Assembly: GCF_025685565.1 (NCBI RefSeq)
Contig: NZ_JAGSYE010000001.1
Coordinates: forward strand, 868,001-932,000
Direction of reading: 5' to 3'
DNA from: Granulicella aggregans
Lineage (GTDB): Bacteria > Acidobacteriota > Terriglobia > Terriglobales > Acidobacteriaceae
DNA length: 64,000 nt
Shown here: in pieces, positions 9,224 to 18,062 of the stretch
Position numbering within the stretch: position 1 is the stretch's first letter
Layout of the letters: each line of letters begins with the position of its first letter
Program-made: the position numbers and the translations under genes
Notes under the pieces: model-generated
Seen by the model: the letters and a program-made list of their open reading frames with translations, nothing else
Database searches by the model: none
Told to the model about the DNA's origin: nothing

Positions 9224-9704
9224 CCCATACCGCCCCTCCCCACTTGCCGTCATTCTGAGCGCTCCACTCGCCGTCAGACCTAACCCCCACGACGCCGTCA
9301 TTCTGACCCTTGAGCGCAGCGAAGGGGAAGAATCCCCGCTTTGCTCCCGCCCATGCTCGCTTCCGCATCGGGCGATCGGAGTACCACAGGAACGCTCCTT
9401 TCAATCCCAAGCGCCACCCTCCCCAACTCCTTCTCCAATTGCAACTTACGCGGTATAGCCCTCGCGCTTGTGAGCAGAAAAAGTAGTGTCAGTCACATGA
9501 CCGCGCCGCTGCCGTGGGAAGAAGAGCCCTATGCTCCCGATCGTGCCCGGCGGGGCGATATTCATGAAGATCAATCTGTTTGCCGATGGAATGAGACATG
9601 AGTAGGCAAGCTGCGCGCGTTGCATCGGGCACAGCTCTCTATCCGCACCGGCAGGCCTGACCTCGATTCAAGCGATCGCGAGATGCCTTCGCGGGAGATA
9701 GGTA
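9224..9704. other. Intergenic region with R-A repeats and no supported gene
   Basis: 481 bases. The first 120 bases hold one truncated and one full R-A repeat. The rest shows only a 34-codon reading frame at 9497-9601 (start MTAPLPWEEEPYAPDRA) without an SD, which I do not call a gene. The SD of the next gene (GGGAGATAGG) is at its right edge. Confidence 0.5.
9238..9345 (+). repeat. R-A repeats (one truncated, one full)
   Basis: GTCATTCTGAGCG at 9248 breaks off; GTCATTCTGACCC...GAAGAATCCCCGC at 9298-9340 is full length. Both are in left-arm orientation. Confidence 0.75.
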
Positions 9705-10421
9705 ATGTTCGACCAAACTCGCCTCCGGAGCAGAATCCAGCGCCTGCTGCCGGTGATCCTCGTCCTGTGGCTCATCGCCCTGGTTCCGGCCACCCGAAAG
9801 CTCATGGCCTTCGAGTGGAGCACCGGCGCAACCGGCCTCATCCCCACGCGCCTGAGCACCTCGGCATCCAAAGGCCTCACTCAAAACGACGGCCGCTCCG
9901 CTCTCCTCGTCGTCGCCATTCACCCCCTCTGCAGCTGTACCCGCGCCACCCTCAAGGAGCTCGAAGACTCCGCTCCCGGCTGGAAGCTGCCCTACCATGT
10001 CACCTTCCTCCTCTATAAAGCGAAGTCCCAGTCCGGCTCCGCCACCCCCGTCTCAACCCACGTTTCAGATTTCGACTGGCGCCACACCGCATACATTCGC
10101 GATGCCCAGCAAGCCCTGAACGCCGAAGTCGTCGAAGACCTCAACGGCGAGCAGGCCGCCAAACTCGGCGCTCTCACCTCCGGCGAAGTCCTCCTCTACT
10201 CCACACCCGACCCCCAGGGCTCACGCCGTCTCCTCTTCTCTGGCGGAGTCACCGCCGGCCGCGGCATGGAAGGCGAAAACGGCAGCATCACCGCGCTCGA
10301 ACAAGCCATCAACGCCCAGAACCTCAACGCCGCCAACTCTCAGCCCGATGCCCACGCTCCCGTATACGGCTGCGGACTCGCGGCCCTTTCGAACCGAACC
10401 TCAGGAGGTTCTTCCAAGTGA
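9705..10421 (+). CDS. RedB-like thioredoxin-fold membrane protein with HPxCxC motif
   Basis: 238 aa with one N-terminal membrane segment (LLPVILVLWLIALVPAT, residues 15-30) and a soluble domain presumably outside the membrane. The key motif is HPLCSC at residues 73-78, followed by TRATLKELE, in the position of a thioredoxin-like active site. This matches RedB-type proteins, whose biochemical role is not established. The stop overlaps the GTG start of the GGDEF-EAL gene by 4 nt (GTGA), so the two are translationally coupled. I infer a thiol or metal sensing partner for the downstream c-di-GMP enzyme. Confidence 0.68.
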   Translation: MFDQTRLRSRIQRLLPVILVLWLIALVPATRKLMAFEWSTGATGLIPTRLSTSASKGLTQNDGRSALLVVAIHPLCSCTRATLKELEDSAPGWKLPYHVTFLLYKAKSQSGSATPVSTHVSDFDWRHTAYIRDAQQALNAEVVEDLNGEQAAKLGALTSGEVLLYSTPDPQGSRRLLFSGGVTAGRGMEGENGSITALEQAINAQNLNAANSQPDAHAPVYGCGLAALSNRTSGGSSK

Positions 10422-12400
10422 GCTCCATCACGCCGCCGGAATTCAATCCTTCCACCGACGAGCAGATCATATTCCAGCAGGAATACCATCGGGTGTGCCA
10501 GCGCACCGACCGCCTCATCGCGCTCGCCATGTGCCTGCAGTGGCCCGCCGCTGTCGCCGCTGCCTACTTCATCAGCCCGAGCACCTGGAACGGCAACGCC
10601 GCCTCCCTCCATCCCCACATCATCGCTGCCATCGGCATCGGCGGTCTCATCACCGTGCTCCCGGTTCTGCTCGCCTATCTGCATCCCGGCAAGCGTTCCA
10701 CCCGCCACGCCATCGCCGCCTGCCAGATGCTGATGTCCGCCCTCATCATTCACATCACCGGCGGCCGCATCGAGAGCCACTTCCACGTCTTCGGCTCGCT
10801 CGCCTTTCTCGCGTTCTATCTTGACTGGCAGATCATCATCACCGCCACCGTCGTCACCCTCCTCGATCACCTCCTCATGGGCATCTACGCCCCCGAGCTC
10901 ATCTTCGGCTCCGCCATCGCCAGCGAGTGGCGTCTGCTCGAGCACGTCCTCTGGGTCGTCTTCTGCGACGCCTTCCTCATCACCTCCTGCATCCAAAGCC
11001 TCCGCGGCCTCCGCGAAGCAGCTCACCGCGACGCCCAGCAGAAGGTCCTCATTCACCAGGCCTACCACGACGCCCTCACCGGCATGGGCAACCGTCTGCT
11101 CGCCCACCAGGAACTGACTTCGCTCCTGGAGTCTCCCTCCAGCCGGGTCGGCTTCGCTCTCCTCGCCATCGACCTCGACCGCTTCAAGGAAGTCAACGAC
11201 AGCTTCGGCCACAAGGTCGGCGATGACCTCCTCATCCAGGTCGGCCAACGCCTCCGTCCCCTCATCCGCAAGAAGGACACCCTCGTCCGCATGGGCGGCG
11301 ACGAGTTCGTCGTCATCCTCGAGAACTGCCCCGACGAGGCCGAAGCCGCCGCCATCGCCGGACGCATCCTCGAGAGCGTCAACATGCCCTTCTACATCGG
11401 CAGCCACGTCGTTGGCGTCGGAGCCAGCATCGGCATCTGCCTCTACCCCACCGGAGCCGCCGACGTCAGCGAACTCTTCCACCACGCCGACCTCGCCCTC
11501 TACAAGGTCAAGGAGCGCGGCCGCAACGACTACTTCTTCTTCGACGAAGAGATGCGCGCCGAAGTCATGCGCCAGCTCCAGTTCGAAGACCGGGTCCGCC
11601 TCGCCGTCCATGACGGCCTCTTCAGCGTCCATTACCAGCCCATCGTCAACAATGAAGGCACCCTTATCGGCTTCGAGGCCCTGCTGCGTTGGACCGATCC
11701 CGTCCTCGGTGTCGTTCCCCCTAACGCCTTCATCCCGGTCGCGGAGCGTTGTGGCCTCATCATTCCGCTCGGCCAATGGGTGCTCGAACAGTCATGTCAC
11801 GAAGCAGCACGCTGGCAGTCTTCTGAGGGCGGCGGCGTCAAGATCTCAGTGAACGTCTCGCCCGTCCAGCTCACCAGCCCGGACTTCGTCAAGCTTGTCA
11901 CCGACACACTCGCCCGCTCTGGCCTCCGTCCTGAGCTCCTCGACCTGGAACTCACCGAGTCCGTTCTCGTCGAGCACGGAGGCCGTTCCGCCGAAGCCAT
12001 GCTGCAGCTTCGCGCCCTCGGCGTCCACCTCTCCATCGACGACTTCGGCACCGGATACAGCTCCCTCAGCTATCTCCGCGACCTCCCCGTTCAACGCCTC
12101 AAGATCGACCGCTCCTTCGTCCGCGACATCGTCCAATCCGAAGCCGGCCGCGCTCTCATCGAGAGCATGATCGAGATGGGCCGCACCCTCAAGCTCAAGG
12201 TCCTCGCCGAAGGCGTCGAGACCGCCGAACAGTTTGAGATCCTCCGCGCCGCCGGCTGCGACGAGATCCAGGGCTTCATCACCTCAAAGGCGATCCCCGC
12301 GGCCCAGGCTCAAAACATGGTCGATCACCGCAAACTCCTCTCATCCGGCCAGCGCGAAGCCGTCAAAGTCCCCGCCGACAAAGAAGTCGTCGCTGCCTGA
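10418..12400 (+). CDS. Membrane GGDEF-EAL c-di-GMP enzyme
   Basis: 660 aa. Residues about 30-190 hold five to six hydrophobic helices, including the conserved segment GGRIESHFHVFGSLAFLAFY with closely spaced His residues in a membrane context. GGDEF follows (DALTGMGNRL start, RMGGDEF active site, I-site RKKD five residues before it). The EAL domain has an intact catalytic set: EALLRW, NVSPVQL, ELTESVL, DDFGTGYSSLSYL, EGVET. Both activities look competent, so it may make and break c-di-GMP. The GTG start overlaps the RedB-like gene, which suggests a joint signalling unit. Confidence 0.92.
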   Translation: MSSITPPEFNPSTDEQIIFQQEYHRVCQRTDRLIALAMCLQWPAAVAAAYFISPSTWNGNAASLHPHIIAAIGIGGLITVLPVLLAYLHPGKRSTRHAIAACQMLMSALIIHITGGRIESHFHVFGSLAFLAFYLDWQIIITATVVTLLDHLLMGIYAPELIFGSAIASEWRLLEHVLWVVFCDAFLITSCIQSLRGLREAAHRDAQQKVLIHQAYHDALTGMGNRLLAHQELTSLLESPSSRVGFALLAIDLDRFKEVNDSFGHKVGDDLLIQVGQRLRPLIRKKDTLVRMGGDEFVVILENCPDEAEAAAIAGRILESVNMPFYIGSHVVGVGASIGICLYPTGAADVSELFHHADLALYKVKERGRNDYFFFDEEMRAEVMRQLQFEDRVRLAVHDGLFSVHYQPIVNNEGTLIGFEALLRWTDPVLGVVPPNAFIPVAERCGLIIPLGQWVLEQSCHEAARWQSSEGGGVKISVNVSPVQLTSPDFVKLVTDTLARSGLRPELLDLELTESVLVEHGGRSAEAMLQLRALGVHLSIDDFGTGYSSLSYLRDLPVQRLKIDRSFVRDIVQSEAGRALIESMIEMGRTLKLKVLAEGVETAEQFEILRAAGCDEIQGFITSKAIPAAQAQNMVDHRKLLSSGQREAVKVPADKEVVAA

Positions 12401-12428
12401 CGCGTCACTTCAACCGAACAACAGAAGC

Positions 12429-12494
12429 GTCATCTCGACCGAAGCGACGGACAGTTTCAACGTTCGTCGCGCAGTGGAGAGACCCCCGCATTTC
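12429..12494 (+). repeat. R-B repeat with inner hairpin
   Basis: R-B flanks enclose stem CGACGGAC (12445-12452) / GTTCGTCG (12462-12469) around loop AGTTTCAAC. The stem has one G-T wobble; the equivalent copy at 54108 pairs perfectly. Confidence 0.8.
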
Positions 12495-12503
12495 GTCTTG
12501 GCC

Positions 12504-12580
12504 GGGTGCCCCATATCTGGCAGTTTCATCGCCAGATGTGGGAAACACCCAGCGGGGTAGCAGCGGGCTTCAGCCCGCGG
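12504..12580 (+). repeat. R-D repeat and R-E hairpin
   Basis: R-D: CCCATATCTGGC (12510-12521), loop AGTTTCATC, GCCAGATGTGGG (12531-12542). R-E: GCGGGC-TTCA-GCCCGC at 12563-12578. Confidence 0.82.
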
Positions 12581-12637
12581 TAACCATCCTCCGCAAGCAT
12601 GGGCTCTAACCCGGCAATTCGCCAGCCCCCTCAGACC

Positions 12638-12680
12638 TGCCGTCATGGTGAGCCGAAGGCGAAGAATCCCCGCATTTCGT
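12638..12680 (+). repeat. R-A repeat
   Basis: GCCGTCATGGTGAGCCGAAG followed by GCGAAGAATCCCCGCATTTCG, left-arm orientation. Confidence 0.75.
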
Positions 12681-12709
12681 CTTCACCTTCGGCCGTTCAC
12701 CAGCACCCA

Positions 12710-13189
12710 CTACCGCTCCCAAAAATGCGGAGGCTCAATCCCAAGCGCCCGCAGATACACATACCCCTCCCCGCGGTGATGGATCTCGTTATCGATCGCA
12801 TACTGAATGATCGCCAACCCCGACATCTCCCACTGCCCGAACGCCTTATCTACCGCCTGAAACCGCTCCTCTGGAATCGTCGGAAACTTCTCATCGAGCC
12901 CCACCGTTTGCGCGTCCCAAAGCTCCAAAAGCTCCTTCTTCGAAGCCGGCTTCCCCGCATGAAACGAGGCCCACTTACCAGTAGCCACGCCCTCAACCGT
13001 AGGCACAGCCATACCGATCATCTCCAGCGCCATCTGTCCAAAGCTCCGCATCCCACCCACAGAAAACTCAAACAACTTGTCGTCAGGAAACGCCTCGATG
13101 GTCCTCCGCGTGAGCCGTCTATGGCCCTGCCAACTCTCGAGCAGGGCTTCCGCTGTAATCACATTCGTCACCGTCATTTCGCTTGTCAT
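12710..13189 (-). CDS. DinB family protein
   Basis: 159 aa four-helix bundle of the DinB/YfiT class, metal-dependent proteins often linked to thiol or detoxification chemistry. It is recognisable from EALLESWQGHRRLTRRTIEAF, MRSFGQMALEMIGMA and the C-terminal DNEIHHRGEGYVYLRALG, where paired His would bind metal. The SD GAAGGA precedes the ATG by 4-5 nt. It is divergent from the WYL regulator at 13346 across a 156-bp spacer. DinB genes often sit next to YafY-type regulators, so regulation by that neighbour is likely. Confidence 0.85.
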   Translation of the reverse strand: MTSEMTVTNVITAEALLESWQGHRRLTRRTIEAFPDDKLFEFSVGGMRSFGQMALEMIGMAVPTVEGVATGKWASFHAGKPASKKELLELWDAQTVGLDEKFPTIPEERFQAVDKAFGQWEMSGLAIIQYAIDNEIHHRGEGYVYLRALGIEPPHFWER

Positions 13190-13285
13190 TGGTTCCTTCT
13201 CCGTAGCCGTTCTGGCTTACTGTCAGAGTACGAACCATTCCCGACAGCCTATGTCGCAGATCGCATTCAAAATAGATCTTGTCTC

Positions 13286-13320
13286 TGTTTGTCATTCCCG
13301 AAGAGAATCTGCTTTTGCAT
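13286..13320 (+). repeat. R-G repeat
   Basis: TTTGTCATTCCCGAAGAGAA in the divergent spacer between the DinB and WYL genes, left-arm orientation, close to the WYL start. Confidence 0.65.
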
Positions 13321-13345
13321 CGCCCGCCGCCGCATAAGGACACCC

Positions 13346-14311
13346 ATGTACGACCCCATCACGCGCGTCTTCACCGTCCTCGAGATCCTGCAAGGCCGCG
13401 ACCGCGTCAGCGGAGCCGAACTCGCCCAGCGCCTCGACGTAGACCTGCGCACCGTCCAGCGCTACATCGTCCGCCTCAAGGACCTCAACATCCCCATCGA
13501 CTCATCGCCCGGGGTAGGCGGTGCCTACCGCCTCCGCCCCGGCTTCCGCTTGCCGCCTCTCGTCCTCACCAACGAAGAAGCCTTCGCCCTGGCCCTCGGA
13601 CTCCGCGCCCTGCATCAGATCGGCCTCGCCGCCTTCGCTCCCGCCACCGAAGGAGCTCTCGCCAAACTAGGCCGCGTCCTTCCCGAAGCCCTTCGCGAGA
13701 GCATCCGCGCCATCGAAGAGGTCGTCGCCATCGAACCCGGCCCCTGGGTCGTCCCCACCTCGGTGGAATCCCTGATCGCTGCCGCCTCCGCCATCCGCAC
13801 CGGCCACCGGCTCAGCTTCATCTATGAAGCCCACAGCAAGACCATCTCCACCCGCGAGATCGAACCCTACGGCCTCATGCACGGAGACGGCCGCTGGTAC
13901 CTCATCGGCCACTGCATCGCGCGCAAGGCCATGCGCACCTTCCGCCTCGACCGAGCAACGCAGCTGAAGATCTGTCCCAACACCTTCGAGCCACCATCCG
14001 GCTTCGACGCCCGCGGATACCTTGCGAAGAACATGCCCTTCGCTCAATCCGACTATCAGATCGACGTCTGGATCGACATGTCCTTCGAAGAAGCCGACCG
14101 CAACTTCGCCCCTTGGCGTATCGCCTCCGAACCCCACAACGGTGGCACCCGCATACGCTGCGGCCGCGACCGCCTAGAGATGTTTGCGGCGATGCTCCTC
14201 AGCACCGGCCGCCGCATCGTCGTCAACACGCCTCCCGAGCTCCGCGACACCTTCCGCCAACTAGCCCAACAAGCCACCCAAGCCGCAGAAAGTCTTACCC
14301 CTATCGAATAA
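13346..14311 (+). CDS. YafY-type HTH-WYL transcriptional regulator
   Basis: 321 aa. Residues 1-60 are an HTH_11 winged helix (RVFTVLEILQGRDRVSGAEL, LRTVQRYIVRLKDL), followed by GVGGAYRLRPGFRLPPLVLT. From about 140 comes a WYL ligand-binding domain (LSFIYEAHSKTISTREIEPYG, HGDGRWYLIGHC) and a C-terminal WCX extension (FRQLAQQATQAAE). The open frame extends far upstream, but the ATG at 13346 has AAGGA 7 nt before it and begins the domain. It is divergent from dinB and probably controls both. WYL domains can bind nucleotides or other small ligands; the ligand here is unknown. Confidence 0.9.
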   Translation: MYDPITRVFTVLEILQGRDRVSGAELAQRLDVDLRTVQRYIVRLKDLNIPIDSSPGVGGAYRLRPGFRLPPLVLTNEEAFALALGLRALHQIGLAAFAPATEGALAKLGRVLPEALRESIRAIEEVVAIEPGPWVVPTSVESLIAAASAIRTGHRLSFIYEAHSKTISTREIEPYGLMHGDGRWYLIGHCIARKAMRTFRLDRATQLKICPNTFEPPSGFDARGYLAKNMPFAQSDYQIDVWIDMSFEEADRNFAPWRIASEPHNGGTRIRCGRDRLEMFAAMLLSTGRRIVVNTPPELRDTFRQLAQQATQAAESLTPIE

Positions 14312-14328
14312 GAGAGCACCCCAAACCT

Positions 14329-14371
14329 GTGCCCCATTCATCGCGCCTTTGTATCACGCGATGAGTGGGAC
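14329..14371 (+). repeat. R-C repeat
   Basis: GTGCCCCATTCATCGCG...CGCGATGAGTGGGAC between two convergent genes; it could form a terminator-like hairpin for either. Confidence 0.78.
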
Positions 14372-14391
14372 TAGCCACAATCCCAAACGAC

Positions 14392-15411
14392 TTACCGAAT
14401 CGGCTCCCCCACCATCAACCCACCTCGCGTAGACAAACTATTCGCCCCACGCTCCAACCGCATCGGCGACCCCGCCCCCAGCGTCCGGTCGAACAGCTCC
14501 CCGTAGTTCCCCACCGCCTCGATCACATGCGCCGCCCAGGCATCGTCCAACCCCAGGAACTGCCCATACCCCTTCTGCGATCCCAGCAGCCGCATCACCA
14601 CCAGGTCATCCGAGCTCTTCTTCATCGCCAACACGTTCGCCTGCGTCACCCCGGACTGTTCCGCCAGGACCAACCCATTCGCCACCCAATCCACAATCGC
14701 CGACCACTGCGCATCTCCCGAGCGGGTCGTCAGCGCCAGCGGGTCGTTCGCCACCACATCCGGCAGGATCTCGCACTTTGCCGCGAACCCTTTGTACGCG
14801 ATCCGCTCGAACCCAAGCTGCGACACATCCGCCGTGATCGCCGCGCAGTTGCCTGTCACAAACGCCGCTTCCATCTCGCCCTCTTCCTGGAAAGAGAAGG
14901 GAAGCCACTTGATCCCCTCGCGCTTCATGAACGCCTGCACCTGGTCCTCGATCTCGGTCCCGCCGATGAAGCAGACCTTCTTCCCCGCAAAGTCCTTGGC
15001 GGAGTGAATGTTCATCGACTTATTCACCAGGAAGCCCTGAAAGTCGTAGAACACCGGCTTCGAGAAGGCAAACGTTCCACTCGATGTATTCAAGTAGTTC
15101 GCAGATCCCGTCGCCAGCACATCGATCTCGCCCGCCTTCAACCCCTTCAGCGCATCCGCCTCAGCGCGATAGGGAACTGCGGTAAAGTGCGCTCCCGGCC
15201 CCAGCACCGCCACAGCCACAGCCTTGCAAAGGTCGAGGTCGAACCGCGAGTGATTTCCATGCGCATCGGCGGTCGAATACTCCACCTCTTCAAAGTCCAC
15301 GCCGCAGTTCAGAGAGTTTGCGGCACGCACCTTGGCCAGTGTCGGGGACTCAGCAAAGACGACCGTCGAAATCGACGAAGCAAGCAACAGGGAAGCGAGT
15401 AACAGGCGCAT
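14392..15411 (-). CDS. Amino-acid ABC transporter substrate-binding protein (AapJ-like)
   Basis: 339 aa periplasmic solute-binding protein. The signal peptide is LMRLLLASLLLASSISTVVFA with cleavage expected after VFA. The bilobal body has the AapJ signatures LKAGEIDVLATG, YFDFQGFLVNK-like YDFQGFLVNKSM and GGTEIEDQVQAFMKRE; Cys pairs (LNCGV, LDLCKAV) are as in general L-amino-acid binding proteins. The start at 15411 gives the normal signal peptide; an earlier in-frame start adds 13 residues. No permease or ATPase gene is adjacent, so it is an orphan binding protein here. Confidence 0.85.
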   Translation of the reverse strand: MRLLLASLLLASSISTVVFAESPTLAKVRAANSLNCGVDFEEVEYSTADAHGNHSRFDLDLCKAVAVAVLGPGAHFTAVPYRAEADALKGLKAGEIDVLATGSANYLNTSSGTFAFSKPVFYDFQGFLVNKSMNIHSAKDFAGKKVCFIGGTEIEDQVQAFMKREGIKWLPFSFQEEGEMEAAFVTGNCAAITADVSQLGFERIAYKGFAAKCEILPDVVANDPLALTTRSGDAQWSAIVDWVANGLVLAEQSGVTQANVLAMKKSSDDLVVMRLLGSQKGYGQFLGLDDAWAAHVIEAVGNYGELFDRTLGAGSPMRLERGANSLSTRGGLMVGEPIR

Positions 15412-15480
15412 TAGATTGAAATCAGTCTCGGTTACATCAGGTTGGGACACGCTTCGTTCGTTAAAAGCTCTGCGGTCTTG

Positions 15481-15550
15481 TTAGGGGCACGGCTTCAGCC
15501 GCGCCGCATAGATTCCGAAAGAAACGCGGCTTTAGCCGCTGAGGGCAAAG
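15481..15550 (+). repeat. R-E hairpin pair
   Basis: GGGCACGGCTTCAGCCGCGCC and GCGGCTTTAGCCGC, left-arm orientation, upstream of the binding-protein gene. Confidence 0.7.
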
Positions 15551-15592
15551 TCGGGGGAGCCGTCAAAGCCTCCCCCGCCAATCAAACCACCG

Positions 15593-17692
15593 TTAGTTCG
15601 TCGGCCATGTCCCCGAAGTAGGCAGGCCAGGGTTCGTGCTCGGGCGCGGGTTGAAGTCTGCCGGAGCCGGGTCGATCACAACGCCACCCACCACATCCGT
15701 AGGCGTGATCTGAAGCGCGCGGCAACCCTGCGCTCCAACGTGAGGCAGCGTCGTTACCTGCGCCTGCGGAATCAGCGCGTACGAAGCCGGCAGCGGAGGA
15801 GCGATACCCTGCAGACGAGCGTCGTCGAACGCCGTGAACAGATTGCCAACATACGGCGTAGCGTTCGCGCCCGTTCCGTCCGAGGGTCCAAGGTACTTCT
15901 GGTCCAGCGTCTGCTTGCCCTTCAGCCGTGCCTCGGCCTCGTCCGGCAGGTCGGCCAGCGGGGTCAGGTTGAACAACGCATCGATAAACCGGATGATCGA
16001 TCCGTGCTCACTCGGCTCGTGCGAGATCGCATGCGCCTTCGCGTAGGGGCTGATCACGATCGCCGGAATGCGCGGACCCTGGTCGAGAGCGTTGCCCAGC
16101 GGGTCCCAGCTGCGGATCGTCGGCTTCGTGTGGTCGAACAGACCATCCGTCTCGTCATACGTGATGATGATCGCGCTCTCCGGCCAGTACTTGCTGCTCG
16201 CAATCGCGTTGATCGAGTCCGCCAGCAGCGACTCGCTGATCTGCGTGTCCGAGTAACCCGGGTGGTCGTCGTTGCCCTTGAACGCCGCTTCAACAGCCGG
16301 GCTGGGCGAACGCGGAGTCAGACCATCGAGATTTCCGTAGCCGCCGCGAACGTAGAACACGCCGCCATAAGGAAGCTGGTTGTACTTCAACGCCGTGTAG
16401 AAGTCGCCCAGGCCCTTCAGGTGGCGCTGGCTCTCATGCGGGTTGTTCGCCACGTAGCCGAAGTACTGCGGAGCGTTGTGGTGAGCGATGTAGTCCGAGT
16501 TCGTGATCGTCCCCTTCGGGTCGGTCGGCTCGTGGTTGTAGCCTTCCTGGAACCAGCCCCAGAAAACAGGCGCATTCTGTTCGCCAGCGATCTTCGTGAT
16601 GTCCTGCTGCACATCCTGCAGGTCGAAGGTTGGATCGTTGTCGAACGAGGTCGCAATCTGCACGTCCTTGCCCATGAAGCTCAGCGGCAGGGTCGCAAAC
16701 GTCAGGTTCGACGCCGGGTTCGAGCTCACGCCGCCGGGGTTGTCGACAGGCTGCTTCTCGCTCGGAGGAGTCAGGAAGTCCAGCGACGATCCCCAGAAGG
16801 GCTGAGGGTCGGCCGTTACCGGAAGCTGTGCGTTCGTTGTGGTCACGTTGCTCGCCAGCTCAGGGTGCTTCACCCACTGCGTCTCACCCGACTGTCCCGC
16901 GATCATCGCGATCGCATTCGGGGTCGAAGGTCCAATCACCGTGTCGAAGAAGTTGTCGAACAGCGTGAAGCGGTCCGCGTAGTTCCACAGGAAGGGAGCC
17001 GTATCGCAGTCCACGTGGCCCATCACCAGCTCGCCCTTCTGTACCTGCTGCTCCGTCGGAGCCGGTCCGGTGTAGGTCGTGCCATCGGCGCTCAGCGTTC
17101 CCTTCAGACCCTCTTCCGTAACCGCATACCGGTCATTCTTGGCAACATGGTTCGCATCCAGGTCCAGCTTCGCGTCAATCGCCGTGTGCGCGTGGTTTAC
17201 CGAGTCCACATCCTCGGGGTACAACAGAACCGTCTTGCCGCCGGTCGCAGTCACCGACTGAGGAATCTTGTACGGCGAGATCTTTCCCACCGAACCGTCG
17301 GTCAGCACGATCGGCTGGTTGAACCCGGCCGTATCCTGCGCGCGAGCAGAGAAAAGACCGTGCGCTCCGGGAAACGTCCCAAAGTAAAAGTCAAACGACC
17401 GGTTCTCCTGGAACAGGACGAACACGTACTTGATCTTCTTCTGCAGCAAAGCAAGACGCGTCGCGTCATCCATGCCCGGGACTGAGTCCACGCTCAGAAT
17501 CTGGCTGGAGACGGCTGCGCTCGAACGAGGTCCGATCTCTACCATCCCGCTCTGCTTGCTCTGGCTGGAGACGGGAAGCTGCGGAATTGTAGCGGCTGCG
17601 CTTAGGTTCTGTTGCGCCACTCCGTAGGGGGACTGTACAAGCGCGCTGATGGCAAACGCAGCGCACGCCTTGGACCAGAGACTGTGCTTCAT
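15593..17692 (-). CDS. Exported phospholipase C / acid phosphatase family phosphoesterase
   Basis: 699 aa. A signal peptide starts at MKHSLWSKACAAFAISALVQ; the SD AAGGAG sits 8 nt before this ATG, so I reject the upstream in-frame start. The enzyme carries the phosphoesterase signature of bacterial phospholipase C and AcpA (VFVLFQENRSFDFYFGTFPG, with the metal-binding Glu-Asn). Further hallmarks are HVDCDTAPFLWNYADRFTLF and IIITYDETDGLFDH...GPRIPAIVISPYAK. It would hydrolyse phosphate esters in the periplasm or outside the cell, supplying phosphate or attacking phospholipid. Its specificity (phosphatidylcholine or phosphomonoester) cannot be decided. Confidence 0.87.
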   Translation of the reverse strand: MKHSLWSKACAAFAISALVQSPYGVAQQNLSAAATIPQLPVSSQSKQSGMVEIGPRSSAAVSSQILSVDSVPGMDDATRLALLQKKIKYVFVLFQENRSFDFYFGTFPGAHGLFSARAQDTAGFNQPIVLTDGSVGKISPYKIPQSVTATGGKTVLLYPEDVDSVNHAHTAIDAKLDLDANHVAKNDRYAVTEEGLKGTLSADGTTYTGPAPTEQQVQKGELVMGHVDCDTAPFLWNYADRFTLFDNFFDTVIGPSTPNAIAMIAGQSGETQWVKHPELASNVTTTNAQLPVTADPQPFWGSSLDFLTPPSEKQPVDNPGGVSSNPASNLTFATLPLSFMGKDVQIATSFDNDPTFDLQDVQQDITKIAGEQNAPVFWGWFQEGYNHEPTDPKGTITNSDYIAHHNAPQYFGYVANNPHESQRHLKGLGDFYTALKYNQLPYGGVFYVRGGYGNLDGLTPRSPSPAVEAAFKGNDDHPGYSDTQISESLLADSINAIASSKYWPESAIIITYDETDGLFDHTKPTIRSWDPLGNALDQGPRIPAIVISPYAKAHAISHEPSEHGSIIRFIDALFNLTPLADLPDEAEARLKGKQTLDQKYLGPSDGTGANATPYVGNLFTAFDDARLQGIAPPLPASYALIPQAQVTTLPHVGAQGCRALQITPTDVVGGVVIDPAPADFNPRPSTNPGLPTSGTWPTN

Positions 17693-18062
17693 AGATTTCT
17701 CCTTGGTTCGCGGGTGGTTCTGAAACTGCTCTTCTCTCGAAGATCCGGATAGGTTCTTGGCGTTGGAGCGGAAGGTCACGGTACAAACGTGTTAGGTCCG
17801 CTCGATAAGTCGTAGTCCGAGAATGTTACGCAGAGGTTGCGCCGCCAAAGATTCAAGGAAGATTCATCAAACGTGTTGACCCGATCAAATCCCAGCAACG
17901 TCGCAACGCAGCCGGCAGCCTACCAACCCGGCACCCGCCCACCATTCCGGGTGCCCGATCACGGAAAGACTAGTCATCCCTATCCACACCATCCGGGTGC
18001 CCCCACCTTCGCGACAGCTTCTTCGTCGATAAGGTGGGCCTTCGTGCGAAGCACGAACCGCT
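17693..18062. other. Intergenic region with R-F repeat
   Basis: 370 bases. The left part must carry the promoter of the phosphoesterase gene (minus strand); I see no clear consensus. The right 65 bases are an R-F copy. No small ORF is convincing. Confidence 0.5.
17996..18058 (+). repeat. R-F repeat
   Basis: CCCACCTTCGCGAC, loop AGCTTCTTC, GTCGATAAGGTGGG, then TTCGTGCGAAGCACGAA. Left-arm orientation. Confidence 0.78.

Larger units (their letters stand above)
12401..12709. other. Repeat-filled intergenic region
   Basis: 309 bases occupied almost entirely by R-B, R-D, R-E and R-A copies, listed separately. No ORF or promoter can be supported. Confidence 0.6.

Noticed and set aside
9497..9601. 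34-codon frame MTAPLPWEEEPYAPDRA upstream of the RedB-like gene
   Set aside because: No SD, no known family, not overlapping or tightly spaced to the next gene.
10340..11776. 478-codon open frame on the minus strand
   Set aside because: Gly/Asp/Glu-rich shadow of the GGDEF-EAL gene.
15740..17485. 581-codon open frame on the plus strand
   Set aside because: Arg/Val-rich antisense shadow of the phosphoesterase gene, made possible by high GC and codon bias.
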